Under the pieces are notes generated by a model that was not told the DNA's origin, did not search any database, and saw only the letters and a program-made list of their open reading frames with translations. Below, in pieces: positions 1 through 12,109 of a stretch of DNA of 64,000 nucleotides. Origin of the DNA: Xenopus tropicalis (lineage: Eukaryota; Chordata; Amphibia; Anura; Pipidae). Within the stretch, counting starts at the first letter, position 1, and each line of letters begins with the position of its first letter. The DNA lies in the NCBI RefSeq assembly GCF_000004195.4, contig NC_030678.2, positions 93,144,904 to 93,208,903 on the forward strand. The letters run 5' to 3'. The position numbers and the translations under genes were made by a program.

Positions 1-138
1 TTAAGGGGGCTAAACTGCACCATTCAAAGGTAGCGGTCGGATTTCTGTTTGGAAAACAGTAAGAAGAATAAATATGCGCTTGATGTTTTTGCATCTGTGG
101 CTATGCCAATCCAATGCTGTTATATGTTCTTGTTTTAG

Positions 139-231
139 TGCCATTCAGGAATATTGGGTGGAGGTCATTATGTCACTTATGCCAAAAATCCAAATGCGAA
201 ATGGTACTGCTACAATGACAGCAGCTGCAAG
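139..231 (+). CDS. usp32: usp32 penultimate coding exon
   Basis: The exon is 93 nt (31 codons, phase 0 at both ends). The acceptor is tgttttag before TGCCATTCA and the donor is AAG|GTAAGA. It encodes the His-box segment CHSGILGGGHYVTYAKN and the WYCYNDSSCK segment. Confidence 0.93.
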
Positions 232-1783
232 GTAAGAAATGTGTCCTCACTCGTTTTAGCCGATTTAGCAGCATTATTTTGCTACTTTTTTCCGTAAATT
301 GCACATTAATTTATCCTGTATTGATTGTTCTTTAATATGAAAGGGCAACTGTAATAATCTCGCCCCCCCCCCCCCCCCTTCCTTTTATACACATTTCTGG
401 ACCCACATTACTTTTTGTTGAGACCTTTATTTGCATTTTGGCATATTCCAGGTCAACATATGCTACTTGTTTGGGTCAAATGGGACAGGGACATATATTT
501 TGCCATAAGACATAGCTGCTATATGATCACTTTTCTGTTTATTACAATGTATACCTCTTTTTATTATGGAAAATAAAAGGTTAAAGTAAGTATTAATAAT
601 AAGCGGAGATAGCGACTACCTGATTATCGGGTTAAGGCAAATGCACTACTATGCTGATGCAGAGCACGGAGGATTAGTAAGGGCATTGTGGATTCAGTAG
701 CTACTGCACCCGCCCTGTTTGTTACCCACATGTAGGAATAATGCTGTGCAGATTTGTGTAGACCCGTGGGCATTTGGAGCAAAGACTGAAGTACCGCTAT
801 GGCATATTCATTTATTGATATTATTTGAAGGAGTTCTTGCTGCTTTATTGTAAAAAGTCCTGACCTATTGGTAGTTTTGCTAAGAAATTCCCATTAAGCC
901 TAGTGTAGTTTATTTAGTGTAGTGTTTTTTAGTAATATTATTTAGAATACTTAAGCAGAATATACATTGTACAGGGCAAAGAAGGAGATATGTTACATGG
1001 AGATATTGTTATGGTAAAATTATAGAAGATGTTTATTTTGAGGCTGTGTGAGGAGTAGAACTATGGTATTTTATCTTTACATTAAATGTAGCATCCATGG
1101 CATCTCGTATGTGTTCTTGCTCTACAGTTAGCAATTCCTGACATTTTAGGCATGTGGTAAATAAGGTAATGCTATTGAATTCCTGCTTGAAGATTTCCCA
1201 CAGAAGCATTTCAGTAAGAAATTACACTGGAAAGCTAATTTTAACCTTCCAAAGAAAGTATTTTCATCTTTTATAATATTTGTGAATCACCATTGAAGAA
1301 TTGTTGTGTCTGAGACCTCATTAGACTTTGACAAAGTGTCAAAACACTGATTATTATGAGCATCTGCAGCTATACTTATATATCACTTGGGAGAAGCTGC
1401 AAGTATAATATACAAGGATTGCAGTGTGTCAGTGTGTGGGTTTTAATCTGTGATGGAAAACATAGATGTGGTTGTTAAGTAAAGGGGAATAAAGGCCACT
1501 AAAACCTTTTTCCACCCAAATCAATTGAAATTTCCTGCCCACAGCAAAGTGTAGCTGTCTTCTCATTCCACTCTTCATTTCTATTCAGCGCTATTTTCTT
1601 ATTTTGCAGGAATTGCACCCTGATGAAATTGACACAGACTCTGCGTACATCCTTTTCTACGAACAGCAAGGGGTGGACTATGCACAATTTCTGCCAAAGA
1701 TAGATGGGAAAAAGATGGCAGACACTAGCAGCATGGATGAAGATTTTGAATCCGACTATAAAAAATATTGCGTGCTGCAATGA
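139..1783 (+). CDS. usp32: Ubiquitin carboxyl-terminal hydrolase 32, last two coding exons (3' end of gene)
   Basis: USP32 is a large deubiquitinase that hydrolyses ubiquitin from substrates at Golgi and endosomal membranes. Only the last 88 residues are in the window: coding exons 139-231 and 1610-1783, both phase 0, joined by a GT-AG intron. The first exon carries the C-terminal USP His box (GGGHYVTYAKN) with the catalytic histidine, followed by WYCYNDSS with the third catalytic residue. The second exon continues the USP fold (AYILFYEQQG) and ends in an acidic tail closing with the residues Cys-Val-Leu-Gln, a CAAX-type farnesylation signal known in USP32. The sequence matches what I recall of vertebrate USP32 nearly residue for residue. 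USP6, a hominoid USP32-derived fusion gene, is not expected in a frog. The 5' part of the gene lies outside the window. Confidence 0.95.
232..1609 (+). other. usp32: usp32 last intron
   Basis: This 1.38 kb GT-AG intron starts gtaaga and ends attttgcag. It contains a run of 16 C at 363-378. I see no gene or recognisable transposon in the rest, which is AT-rich unique-looking sequence. Confidence 0.85.
1610..1783 (+). CDS. usp32: usp32 terminal coding exon with stop
   Basis: The exon has 57 codons plus TGA at 1781-1783, starting GAA TTG CAC after attttgcag. The encoded tail reads MADTSSMDEDFESDYKKY and then the CAAX-like residues CVLQ. The antisense 93-residue ORF across the same bases is a shadow. 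Confidence 0.95.
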   Translation, partial: ELHPDEIDTDSAYILFYEQQGVDYAQFLPKIDGKKMADTSSMDEDFESDYKKYCVLQ

Positions 1784-2310
1784 AGTGACTGCTCTTCCAG
1801 TACAGCAGTAGGATACAAAGAGGAAGAACTATTGGAATTAAAGATAACTGAAGAGTTTATCGGTCATTAATTGACTGTAACAATAGCACTGCATGTTGAC
1901 CGTGTCAATAATACAAACATGTTTGATGGAATGCTAAATTATTTTAAATGTTCCTCTGCTTTTTTTTCCTGGGATTCGCTTTCTGTCAAATAGATTTTGT
2001 TTTTAATTTATTTTAATACTACAGTTTCTTCTATTATTGCTGCCTCTTTCCAGCAGTCTGTCATATTGGCACATTATTACCAGTCTTGCTTTTTCTTAAC
2101 TTTTTTTTTTTTTTTAATTTTTCACTGTGCCAAGACTAGACCTTAATACCAACTCACTGTTGGTAGTATAACTGGAGCACTGAATAGCTTCAGATATGTT
2201 TCCTTCACAATTCCTGCATGTTATTCATTGGCTTTATGCACTTTAAAAATGGCATACATGGTATTGAATGTAATAAGTGCATAATATAAATAAACTGCTA
2301 AAGAGGCAGG
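1784..2310 (+). other. usp32: Probable usp32 3' UTR
   Basis: This AT-rich sequence follows the stop codon and has a poly(T) run near 2101-2115. It ends near the first canonical AATAAA (2289-2294). The true transcript end is not visible, and a more distal signal exists at 6738-6743. Confidence 0.55.
2289..2294 (+). terminator. usp32: Candidate proximal usp32 poly(A) signal
   Basis: AATAAA lies 506 nt after the usp32 stop and is the first canonical hexamer on the sense strand. No strong GT-rich element follows within 30 nt. Confidence 0.45.
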
Positions 2311-4130
2311 AAATAAGCCCATTTGTTACAATTTACCTGATTCGCATAAACAAACAGAGGGACAATTAAAACAATTTAAAAAAAGATTAGTTTCCTATTC
2401 TAGTTCCGTTTTGTTTAATTTATTTTAATGCCTAAGCACAAATTGAAAAATAGTGAAGGGAAGAAGGATTTTATTGTGAAACTGCATAATGAATGTTATT
2501 GGAGCATCTGAACCGCTATGAGCTTTTTAGCCTTTACAAAAGCGATGCTCGAATGCTACCAATCGCCATGACCTTCACTGCTACCTGGAACTGTGCCATG
2601 TCATTGGCATATGGTATAGATTCCTATCAGTGATTGGATTAAATACTCTATTAAATGTTAATCCACAGCAAGAATATTGCTTCTTAATATTATACCATCA
2701 AGGGGGGGAAATATGTAGTAATGTATTTATTCTATTGGTCTTCAGTGACCTTGCATCTCATTTTCTCTGACATTTTAAGAGATTTTATTTATTTTACCTA
2801 ATGGAAATCAGTATATGAATATGCTTACATAGAGCACACCGCAAGCCGGTTAAAAGGGAAAACTGAACACTCCCCATCAATTTGGAATAGAACATGAGCA
2901 CAATGATGTTTAAGTCAGTTGAAAACTAAAAGCGAATATCCCACATCAGATTTGGAATTGAAATAGTTATTAGTTTGTGCCCGGTTTTCTTTTTTAGCTG
3001 CCATAATAGGACATTGGTATATTACTCCGTATGCTGGCAGTGCCCACTTACAGAAGCGCAGTTTCATACTGTATGCTACTTCATGTATTTGATATAATAT
3101 AGACCTCCACTTGGAAACTTCTCACTCCATACACGGCATGCTGCTAGGTCTTCTTATCCTTTGTCATGGCCTTCATAGGCACTTTACCATTCAGCGGAGG
3201 CCAAGTTACTCAGTGTCGATTCCTAATGACTTGAGTCTGAATACCGTGTTAGAAGGGATTAGACCACTTCTCTTGCACTGAGCTCTTAAGGCCCAGGAAG
3301 GTTCCTGACATGGGTGCTATGACCAAATCCCAACACAAAGGAGGTTGATGTGGTACTGTATGTTCTGAAATGAAGTCTGTAAGTGAGGATTAAGGCCACA
3401 CTGCACCATACAATTTTACAAGTCTGTTTAGAGGTTATAGTTCTTCTTTCAAATGGCCAGTTATGTTTCCTCAGGAATGCTGTGTTATTCATATATGATC
3501 AAAGTAGATTTTAATTACTTTAACAGGTTATGAAAGTATAACTGTATCTATTTCCAGGCTCTCCTGTACTTAACAAATATGGGTTTTATTCTGGTGTATG
3601 GTAGGCCAACATGAGAAACGTTTCTACTTAATGAGTTTATTGAGAGATTATTATTGCATTGCTAGAAACCCTTCTTTAAACAAATTTGTATTGTATTGTT
3701 TTTTGCAGCTACTTTGGAAATACAGGTATAGGATATGTTACCCGGAATGCTTGGCACCTGAGGTTTTCCATCATTTTCAGCACCGTTCTGCATGCTACTA
3801 AAATGTATATGATCTGAAAAATCCCAGGATTGTTATGTCAATATGAATTGACAAGATTACTATCTAAATAATACAGGTTAAAAGTGAATCTGTAAAGTAT
3901 GAAGAATAGCTTGTTTAAATGTTTGCACTTTCTTGAAAACAGGTTTCCAGATACTAGATCCCGTACCTGTACCAAACCGGCTTGCATATCTAAATTGAAA
4001 CTACCCAAAAGGAGTTAAGTGTCTGTTAGTAACCTACTCTACTATCCTATATCTCTGGGTCAAAAATCTGCCTCAACGTGTAACTATAGACAACCATTTG
4101 GCGCTGAGTTTGTCTAACATTGTGTCTAGC
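2311..4130. other. Intergenic, nothing recognised
   Basis: AT-rich sequence downstream of usp32. Short ORFs at 3286-3492 (-) and 3598-3801 (+) have no recognisable domain and look like chance. It could still be distal 3' UTR. Confidence 0.5.
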
Positions 4131-4136
4131 CACCTT

Positions 4137-4375
4137 TAGGCCAGTGTCACAAGAGGCACAGCTTTGGCATCTCTCCGCCTGTGTTTTCTTTGCAGATAGG
4201 GAGAAGCTGATGTGCTCCATTCCACCCTGCTGCCTGTGTGCAGATGCATGGAGTGGATCTCGGTGGCAAAATACATTGTTTTGCTTCTCACCATTATTGA
4301 CCCTTCTTTCCAACTGCAGAGAAAACACAGGCATGGAGAAGCCGAGACACATGTGCCATTAGCGTCACTGATGTC
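4137..4375. repeat. Inverted-repeat (MITE-like) element
   Basis: The left arm (about 4137-4197, with CCTGTGTTTTCTTTGCAG) matches the reverse complement of the right arm (about 4315-4375, with CTGCAGAGAAAACACAGG). A central part of about 115 bp lies between them. Four overlapping short ORFs on both strands here are by-products of the palindrome. Confidence 0.6.
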
Positions 4376-4557
4376 TCGTGTGACATTAGTCTTACCGATG
4401 TATTTACTTTGCTGTGCATTGTTGAGATTTGCCACTCTTGTCTCTGTATAGCTTTGCCAGTCCTGCTTGGACTTGTCCTTCTATTAACCAAAAGTAAGGT
4501 CAGCATATTGTGAAAAATGCTTTCCTATTTATGGCCCTCTTGATGCAACCTAATATA

Positions 4558-4560
<3 letters not shown>

Positions 4561-4589
<29 letters not shown>
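4561..4589. repeat. Poly(T) tract
   Basis: An uninterrupted run of 29 T. It is either a homopolymer or the A-tail of an antisense retroposon, but no recognisable retroposon body adjoins it. Confidence 0.9.
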
Positions 4590-4591
<2 letters not shown>

Positions 4592-5451
4592 CTTGTTTGC
4601 ACTGATAATGTACCTTATTATATATAGCCAGGTCAGTCTAACCCATGACAACCAAAAATACCAGTGCATTCTTTTTTGTATTGTATTGCAATACCTTTTT
4701 TTTAATTTTTTGGAGCAATAAGCACAATATTTGAATTCTAAAATTCACTCTGCATATGCTCGACTTGCTTCTCTGTGCTGGAATTTAAGCACAATTGCCA
4801 TACATGTAGTTACTCTTCGTAACGCAAACCAGTAGGTAATCTATGTGGCATCTACCTACCTGCCGTGTTCCTCTGTAGCATTCATTCTGCCACATCTGCT
4901 AATGGGAAATATTTGTGACAAAGCGGAAATGGCTAACGCTCATGATGTGTTTCTTTGTGTTTTTTTTAATGCCCCTGTGTTTGCACAGAGTTGTTACAAA
5001 CTCCAAGTGACTCTCCTTTACCTCTCCAGTAACATTGTGACCCTGGGATCTGCAACCCGAGGCTCTCCAGCTGCTATTGACTACAGTTTCCAGCAGCCAA
5101 CCATGGAAAGCACCGACTGCAGATTTGTGGTCTTCCCATATTTTGCACTGTACTGAACAATCTTCTGTTATACTACTAATCTCCATTATAAAGTACTTGT
5201 TCTGTTTACAAATAGCATACCTAATATTTCTGTACCCAAAATATTTGTCTTTAAAGTATACCACAGTCCTGTGCCAGAGTACTCATCTTGTACTAAGTTA
5301 CATTATCTTGTCCCTGAATTATATGACTACTACTCATGATTTAAAATGTCATTCTTTAGACAAAAGCAGTATATATTTTATTTTAGAGTACTTAAGGCCA
5401 TACATGGTTTGTTTTCTATCTAATGTACCAACACCACACAATATTTCATTT
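4590..5451. other. Intergenic, nothing recognised
   Basis: The short ORFs 4845-5156 (+), 4899-5264 (-) and 5077-5475 (+) overlap each other and show no domain or splice context. No repeat family was recognised. Confidence 0.45.
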
Positions 5452-6061
5452 TTAAAAGAGATAGTTCACCTTTAAGTTAACTTTTAATAAGGTATAGAAT
5501 GGTCTGTTCTTAATATCTTTTCAATGTGTCTTTATTATTAATTTATTTTATAACATTTTAATTACTTGCCTTCCTGGGGGTCACTGACCCCCAGCAGCCA
5601 GAAATCTGTGGCTCTGGTAGGATGTAATTGTTTTGTTATTGTTACTTTTTTGATTTATCTTTCAATGGGCCCTCGCCCATTCTCTCATTCAAACCACTGC
5701 CTGTTTGCTTGGGTAATATGGACCCTAATAACAAGCTACTGGAATTCTAAACTGGAAACTGGTAAATCATTTAAAAAATGTCATCAAAATGAAGACCATT
5801 TGCACATTTTCCCAGAATATCACTGTCTAGCAGACTCAAAACCTACCAGACTTGCCAAGCTGTTTCTGTTTTTATACATGAACTTAATCTGTCTATTGGT
5901 GAAGGAGTGGGGCGACACAAGTGTGTGTATAAATAGAAATGGGAGCATACCAATGTCGGGAGTGTTGTGACCAAGGCCAACCTGCCAAATATTGTGCGTT
6001 GGGCAGCCCGGCCCAGTGGTTTTGGTCCTAGCCACACAAAGTTAATTTAAAAGTGAACTGT
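5452..6061 (+). repeat. T2/Kolobok-type MITE with a 210-bp insertion
   Basis: The left end (AGTTCACCTTTAAGTTAACTT) is mirrored by the right end (AAGTTAATTTAAAAGTGAACTG). The inside carries the family's hallmarks: GGTCACTGACCCCCAGCAGC and, near the right, CCCAGAATATCACTGTCTA. It is the same family as the copy at 31286-31715. Comparison with that copy shows extra DNA at about 5829-6038 near the right end, presumably a second inserted element. Confidence 0.7.
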
Positions 6062-6737
6062 CAATTTACACAATTTTCTTATTTTATAGTTAGAGTTTGA
6101 TGGAGAGCAAAGTAGAGTGATGCACCCCCATCTAGCCTTAACCAACTGGCTCCCTAGCTAAACTAATATATGAGTATAATGCTTTCAACTTATAATGACC
6201 TGCCAAGGAGAATTAGAATTGTCATTTTTCTAAAGGTTTATTTGCAGGTTAAGCAGTAACAATAGAAAGAGTACCTGTTTCTCACTCATTACAGGTTTTG
6301 TTTCCCCAGTACATGTTTTACAGTGTTATCACTGATCAATATTAAATGGTATCAGGGATTTTGACAAAACTAACTTGCTAGTGTCTTTAATATTTTTCCC
6401 TCTGAATTTTCTAAAATGAAATTAAAAAAAAAAAAAGTGGGACAGAAATCTAGATATTTCTTACCGTGCTTCAATTCCTTATGAACAAACTCTATTGGAA
6501 AAATGGCCATTATCAAGTGAATCATTTTATTTAAGTTGGTAGTACATTTATATTTTTTAATTCTATATGTCTCTTATATTTGGTTGTAATTATTATTTTT
6601 TTAAATTATATGACCTGATAAATTAGCAGGACGTTTATTAAATTAACAGTTAACTGTTCACTTTGTAAATTCTTGTATAAAATATATTGACAATGCACTG
6701 ACTTTAGAAAGATTTTTATGTACATACATGCTCTGTA

Positions 6738-6743
6738 AATAAA
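6738..6743 (+). terminator. Candidate distal poly(A) signal
   Basis: TGTAAATAAAATAG followed by TGTTGATGTTATTG resembles a strong cleavage and polyadenylation region (AATAAA, upstream TGTA, downstream GT-rich). It is on the usp32 sense strand about 5 kb past the stop, in UTR-like AT-rich sequence. It could end a long usp32 3' UTR, but this is unproven. Confidence 0.35.
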
Positions 6744-6799
6744 ATAGTGTTGATGTTATTGAAATATGATATGTAAAAAAAAACAAAGTATTGGTAATT

Positions 6800-9190
6800 G
6801 TACATGGAGTGACCCTGTTTATCTGTAACTATTATTCCAAATGATTAAAAGCTGTGGATGCAGATGTTATTCTTGTAGACTGTGTGAAGTTTTTCTCTTC
6901 TCTCTTTCGTAACAAATGAATGGGAGCCTCTCTAATGTCTGAATGAAATAAAATGGCACACCGGTTGTTTTCTTCATTGGAATAGATACACCAGATAATC
7001 CGCCCCTCTATCAGTCTGTAGTTGTGCACAAAGTAATGCTTTTGCATTACTGTGCTGAAATCCCCTCTGCCTGTGAGCTGTCAGGCAAATCCCGTGTCTG
7101 TCACGGCACACAGAGCGGATGGAAGGCAGCGGATTGGCTTTTCTGGTGTATTTACACCAGTGGAGAAAATGACCCGTGAGCCATTTGCCTAAAGGTGGCC
7201 AAACTTGTTACAATTACAATCTTAGGAAAGATCATTCCTAAGATTCAGGGCTGAATCGTCAGATATGGAGGTAAAACCATATGAGTTCTACCCCATCTGA
7301 TGATTCAGTTCTAAACGCAGCTTTTGCTTTGTGCGCCTTCAACGGCACCCAGTTAAAATCTTTTATCCCGCCTAATCAACAAGACAACAGATATCCAAGG
7401 CTTTTAGAATATCTGTTGCCTCATCAATCCACCAAACATGCGCGGAATATACAAAACTTTGCTTCATACAATAATATCTGTGCGTGTATGACGAGCAGGT
7501 GTCTGCACGTAGGCTTTTTCTGTAGAAGCCAGTTGAACTCTCAAATGGTTGACTCATTTCCCTGGAGGTAGTACATGCACTGCTTTAGCTAATGCTTTCT
7601 GGTGTACCTGGTTCTATAGATATTGTTGAAGTATTTTATGTTGCCGTTAATTTCACTGAATATCTCCATCACCTGATGCAAGGCTTAGGGCATCCATATT
7701 GTGTTTATTGCTGGTCACCTTTAGAAAACAATTTAGCTAGGTCAGTCCTGCCCAAATGGTTGATATCGAGCACAAAGAGAGAGACAAGTAGCTTTGCCCT
7801 AAAAGTATGATTGGCATATGTATCTTCATTCCCATCAAAATCCTTCTCCAAAATAAAGCAGTAGCTTTAGATGGGGGGAGCACAGCAAAGGCTGGGACTA
7901 TGTATTGTGATTGTGTTTGGTTGCTACAAGTTAAAAATGTCAACACTGGAGTGAAGACACAAGCGTTGAATTCCATACCAAATTACTTCATGTTTATTGC
8001 CACAAGAGGGGGGTATTGGCTCACCCAGCTCATTCTATAACAAAATGTCTCTGGATAGGAAATGGGTTTGATAAATCTCAGCTTCAATTTGTAATTTTTC
8101 TCAAATGTTATTATCCAAATTAAGGTTAAAATTTGACTTTGTATTGGACTGCATTTTTTGTAGAGGATACAGCATTAGAGTGACTCTAAAATTGACATGT
8201 GGTGGTTGCCTAAACCAAGTAGTGATGCATGCTTTTTCCTTTTACGATGATATGCTGCTTATTATGTGTCCCACACCTCTAGCAAGACTCTAGAAGAAGC
8301 AGCATTTGGATTTAAAAGTAGTTTCCTAACAATTGCAGAACTCTAACATAAGTAGAAATGACCTTAACACCTCTGACATGAACATTTTGGTCCCATACTT
8401 GCAAGCAGCTCCCTACATGCTGCATTCTTACTCTCACCCATAGAATGATTCCTCAGCATTAATGTAAATGCACTTTGTCCATACTGAGCCAGTGACACTT
8501 TACTGCTGCGCTGCATGTTGGAGTGATATCTCCCCCCTTTCTTTCCCCACAGCAGTTGATCAGCAGGAAGCTGAACCTTCTGAAAGCTCAGAATCAGGCG
8601 CAATGCACTGAGATGGCTGCCTACATACCAATAATTAAGTAAATACATTTATTTTATGTTTTTTCTTCTGCAGCCATTTATTTACAGCTGACTTCAGTCA
8701 AGCACAGGGGCCGAATACACTGAAGGTCAGAGAACTCAATTGAAGCCAGAACACTCATCTCATGGATTTGTTCCCGTTGCACTTTTGCCATGTACTCAGG
8801 GTACTTCTTGTCATAAATGTAAGCAATGTACAATAATCTTCACAGTACACTTGGGTTAAAAAAAAATATACTATACAAAAAATGTTTTTTGTGACTGTAG
8901 TGATAGAGCTTGGAAATGCCAGAGAATGCAAATAATGTCCCAGAAGTGCAGTAGGGATCATAAGAATGGATACAATGCTGCTTTAACAACGTATAGACTT
9001 ACTGTACAGTTCAGTTTCTCAGACTGCATACTTCAACATTTTCATAAATTCCTTTCAAGGAAGACAAATTAGGGTGTACACACTTTTTCTAGTTAATTAG
9101 TATTCTCCACATTTGTGCCATATCTTTTCCCTTTATGTGCTGAAATGATGCCTATCAGCTGTTCAAAGGAAGACAGTTTAACATCTGCTA
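6800..9190. other. Intergenic with old repeat fragments
   Basis: About 7190-7300 begins AAAGGTGGCCAAACTTG, resembling the dispersed 'ggtggccatacac' fragment family also seen near 40650 and 50930, and contains a short palindrome (AATCTTAGGAAAGATCATTCCTAAGATT split around 7220-7247). The rest shows no gene. Short ORFs such as 7281-7571 (+) and 8364-8648 (-) have no recognisable domains. Confidence 0.45.
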
Positions 9191-9195
9191 TTGGC

Positions 9196-9240
9196 TCATG
9201 TATATATATCTATATATGTATGTATGTATGTATATATACA
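9196..9240. repeat. TA/TATG microsatellite
   Basis: TATATATATC followed by repeated TATG units and TATATACA. The small ORF across it (9115-9426) gets its Tyr/Ile/Cys run from this repeat. Confidence 0.85.
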
Positions 9241-11076
9241 CAGCATTGCTTATCTGATATCTATTATTTGTGTAGTGATTTATGGTTAAATAGAGAGAGA
9301 GAAACAGGATACATGTTGTTGATTGCCCTGGGAACTATCTCTTTCTTGTACATCTATGATAATAGCAGCGATAAATGTGTCAGATTATCTTTCTACCATA
9401 TCACTTATAATAAACTGTTAAAATAAACTATGTCTGTATAGGCTTGGCCATGCTTGTAGGTGTGTACGATTGAATTTTATTGCTTGTTCCACATAAACAT
9501 TCTATCTTCTCTATAGCCATATGTTACCCAATGGGGGCTATTTTGGATTCTTCCAAAGAATGAGAACAATCTGTGTGAATGACAAAAGATACACTTCCCA
9601 GTTTGTAGTTAAGAATTTTTGGCTCTCAAAAAATCACATGCTCAATTTCTAAGGTCAGGAATCAGAAACATTTGAAAGGTTTCCTATTTTTTAGGAAACA
9701 AAAGTTCATCTCTGGGTGTGAAATGAATGCAATTTACCCAGCAATAATTTGGTTTCTGCACAGCAAAATTTAAGAGTGAATAGGAAGGTGTTTGGGTTGC
9801 TGAGGGCTTTAGATTATAGACTTTAATGAAAAGATGGGTTTAAGTGATTGAAAGGACACCCTATCCAGAACCCTCAAACACATTGCAAAGTGTGGGAGCA
9901 TGGGACAGTGGCTAACATGCTGACAAGAAATAGAGTTCAATTTGTTCTCTAAGCTATAGGAGGATTATGGCACCGCAGCCCAGGGTGACCAGTGTCACCC
10001 AACCCCAGCATTTCAGCGTGTTCATTTCTTAAGGTCCCCATACACGGGCTGATTGTAGCTGCCGATAAAACTGAAGAGATCACAATATCAAGTGTAGCAA
10101 TAGCCCATCCTAGTAGTGTCCGTGAGAGGAGAGAGAATGTTCTGTGTGTTTCAGAAGAAACAGAGTTTATAGTGAATTTGTTTTTATAACATCTAATCTA
10201 TTTATTATTAAACTAAATTAGTGCAATAAATCATACATTTTACAACACTGACACTCAGGGGCCGGAATACCAAAGAGAATGAAAAATGTAATTTCCTTCC
10301 ACCAAAGGCTTAAATAGTATTCATACTAATCATGAATTATTAACCTAGGTCCAGAGATAATCACTCATTAGAATGACAAAAATTTAATCTGTATGTGTGA
10401 GATAACCTTGGAGAGCATTGTCAAAACACACAATAAACATTAGATTTCTGATACAAATAATCTTTCTGCCTTTATATTTAATTAGACATGTATTAAATCA
10501 TATTTGGTAAATGGCTGCCTGTGGGAACTAAGTTATGAACCTCCAAAACCACCAAGTGGAAGCTCTGTTATACTACATACTCACAGTTATGTTCATGTAA
10601 CAGTCACATAGATTTTGCCAGCTGGTGTGCACACAGTCCATTTAACTAATAATAAGCACAATGTATGAGATGAAGGGTGAAAAAAATGAAAAAAAAATAT
10701 TCAGAATTATATGCCTGAATATAGGCAAAATGGCATATTCCAAAATAGTCCCTGCAGGGTTTCCCTATACCTTCAATAATCCTGCTAACAGATTAGCAAT
10801 CGGTAGCAGGCTTAATTTTTGTTGGAGGACTTTCAAACTGCAAGTCTCTAGTGCTGACCATAGAGCAGTACTGGGCAGACTGAGTTTGACTGCTGCATTC
10901 AGTTTGCTGGGATTGTACAGTGCAGATTATTGCTAAATGCTTACCTGGAGCACCAGAAGGAGCAACCATCTGAACCACCCACAGCCCACCTCCTCAATCA
11001 GGTTGGTAGGGGCTGTACAACTGGGTTTCTAAGCACTAATATACAGTAGTGTTTCATTGAAAGCTTGTATACCCCC
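9241..11076. other. Intergenic, nothing firm
   Basis: A fragment near 10034 (GGTCCCCATACACGGGCTGAT) resembles a dispersed Xenopus 'ccatacac' repeat. No gene-like ORF, RNA gene or complete element was recognised. Confidence 0.4.
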
Positions 11077-11751
11077 TGTCAGGCTTACCTCCACCAGATG
11101 CTTGTCAAACCGGAACTGGACGATAGCACTCCCCTACGCCTCCCACTGAGTGCTCAGGGCCTGAAGATGCAAACAGGGTGAGTTCAGATGCAGAGTAGCA
11201 GAGGTGCAGATAATGAAGGCACAGGTCACCGCTGAGATGGCAAACAGGTAACAAGGAGCAGACAGAAATGTAGTCACCAGGCAGGCCAAGGTCAGGACAG
11301 GCAGCGATCAAACGAAGTCAGTAGGCAGGCCAAGGTCAGGACAGGCAGCGATCAAACGAAGTCAGTAGGCAGGCCAAGGTCAGGACAGGCAGCGATAAGA
11401 ATGGTCGAGGACAAGTCAAAAGTCGGGAACCAGGAACTCATTCAGAAGTCAGAAGGGAGCCGAAGTCAGGAACAGAAGAACAGAAGAACAGAAGAACAGA
11501 TCAAAACCAGAATATCAACAGGAACCGCTTAGTGTCACTCAGGAGAACGATCACCTCGCACTGGACTGAAGGCCGCGGCGTCCTTTTAAACGCAAAGCGC
11601 ATGTGCTTGTTTTCACGCCAAAATGCGCCGAAGCGTGCGCACGCCGACGTGACCGCGTCAACGCGCGCGCGCAGATACGCACAGGTGCGTGCGCGTAATC
11701 GCGCATGCGTAGAACGGGCGGCTTAGCGCGATCGGTGCAGATTGCCTGACA
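11077..11751 (+). mobile_element. LTR-like element (TGTCAGGC...GCCTGACA), solo
   Basis: The 675-bp block begins TGTCAGGC and ends GCCTGACA, the TG...CA form of LTRs, and is flanked by CCCCC on both sides, a possible 5-bp target duplication. Inside are a 44-bp unit repeated about three times (11282-11398), a CAGAAGAA run near 11470-11500 and an unusually CpG-rich stretch (11570-11730). No internal gag or pol region adjoins it. A related, truncated copy lies inverted at 33244-33703. A non-autonomous DNA transposon with short terminal repeats is the alternative. Confidence 0.5.
11282..11398 (+). repeat. 44-bp tandem repeat inside LTR-like element
   Basis: The unit containing GGCCAAGGTCAGGACAGGCA plus GCGATCAAACGAAGTCAGTA occurs about 2.7 times with almost no divergence, so the expansion is recent. 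Confidence 0.85.
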
Positions 11752-12109
11752 CCCCCAAATGGTCTTGAATTAAGTGGAGTAGTTGCAATTCATGGCCCAA
11801 AAAGGGTAAGGCTTATCAAAATACAGTGTTGTTCAGGTGAATCTGGGGGCATGCCAAGTTGTAAATGGGCATGGTCAGGATTGGTCAAAGGAACAGCCTA
11901 AAATGTGCAATTTTTTATTTTATGTTAAAGTACTTATATGTTGGGGGGGGGGGGGGTGATGGCAGTTAGGAGTTTCTGATGGCATCTACTCAGATGTCCT
12001 AGTACTAACTTACATTAAATTTGTATGGCAGAAATGGTTCACCCTGTCCTTTAATATGCCAGAAAACTCTGTTATGTTACAGACTCCATAATCACCTCCT
12101 CTTCCTAGG

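Noticed and set aside
1499..1780. 93-residue minus-strand ORF opposite the usp32 terminal exon
   Set aside because: It is antisense to a conserved coding exon and has no features of its own.
5077..5970. Two plus-strand ORFs of 132-134 residues with hydrophobic stretches
   Set aside because: The second runs through a T2-type MITE. The first has no recognisable domain and no supporting splice or promoter signals.
11532..11726. Arg/Ala-rich ORF in CpG-rich DNA
   Set aside because: It lies in the LTR-like element and reflects its GC content. No start context or homology was recognised.
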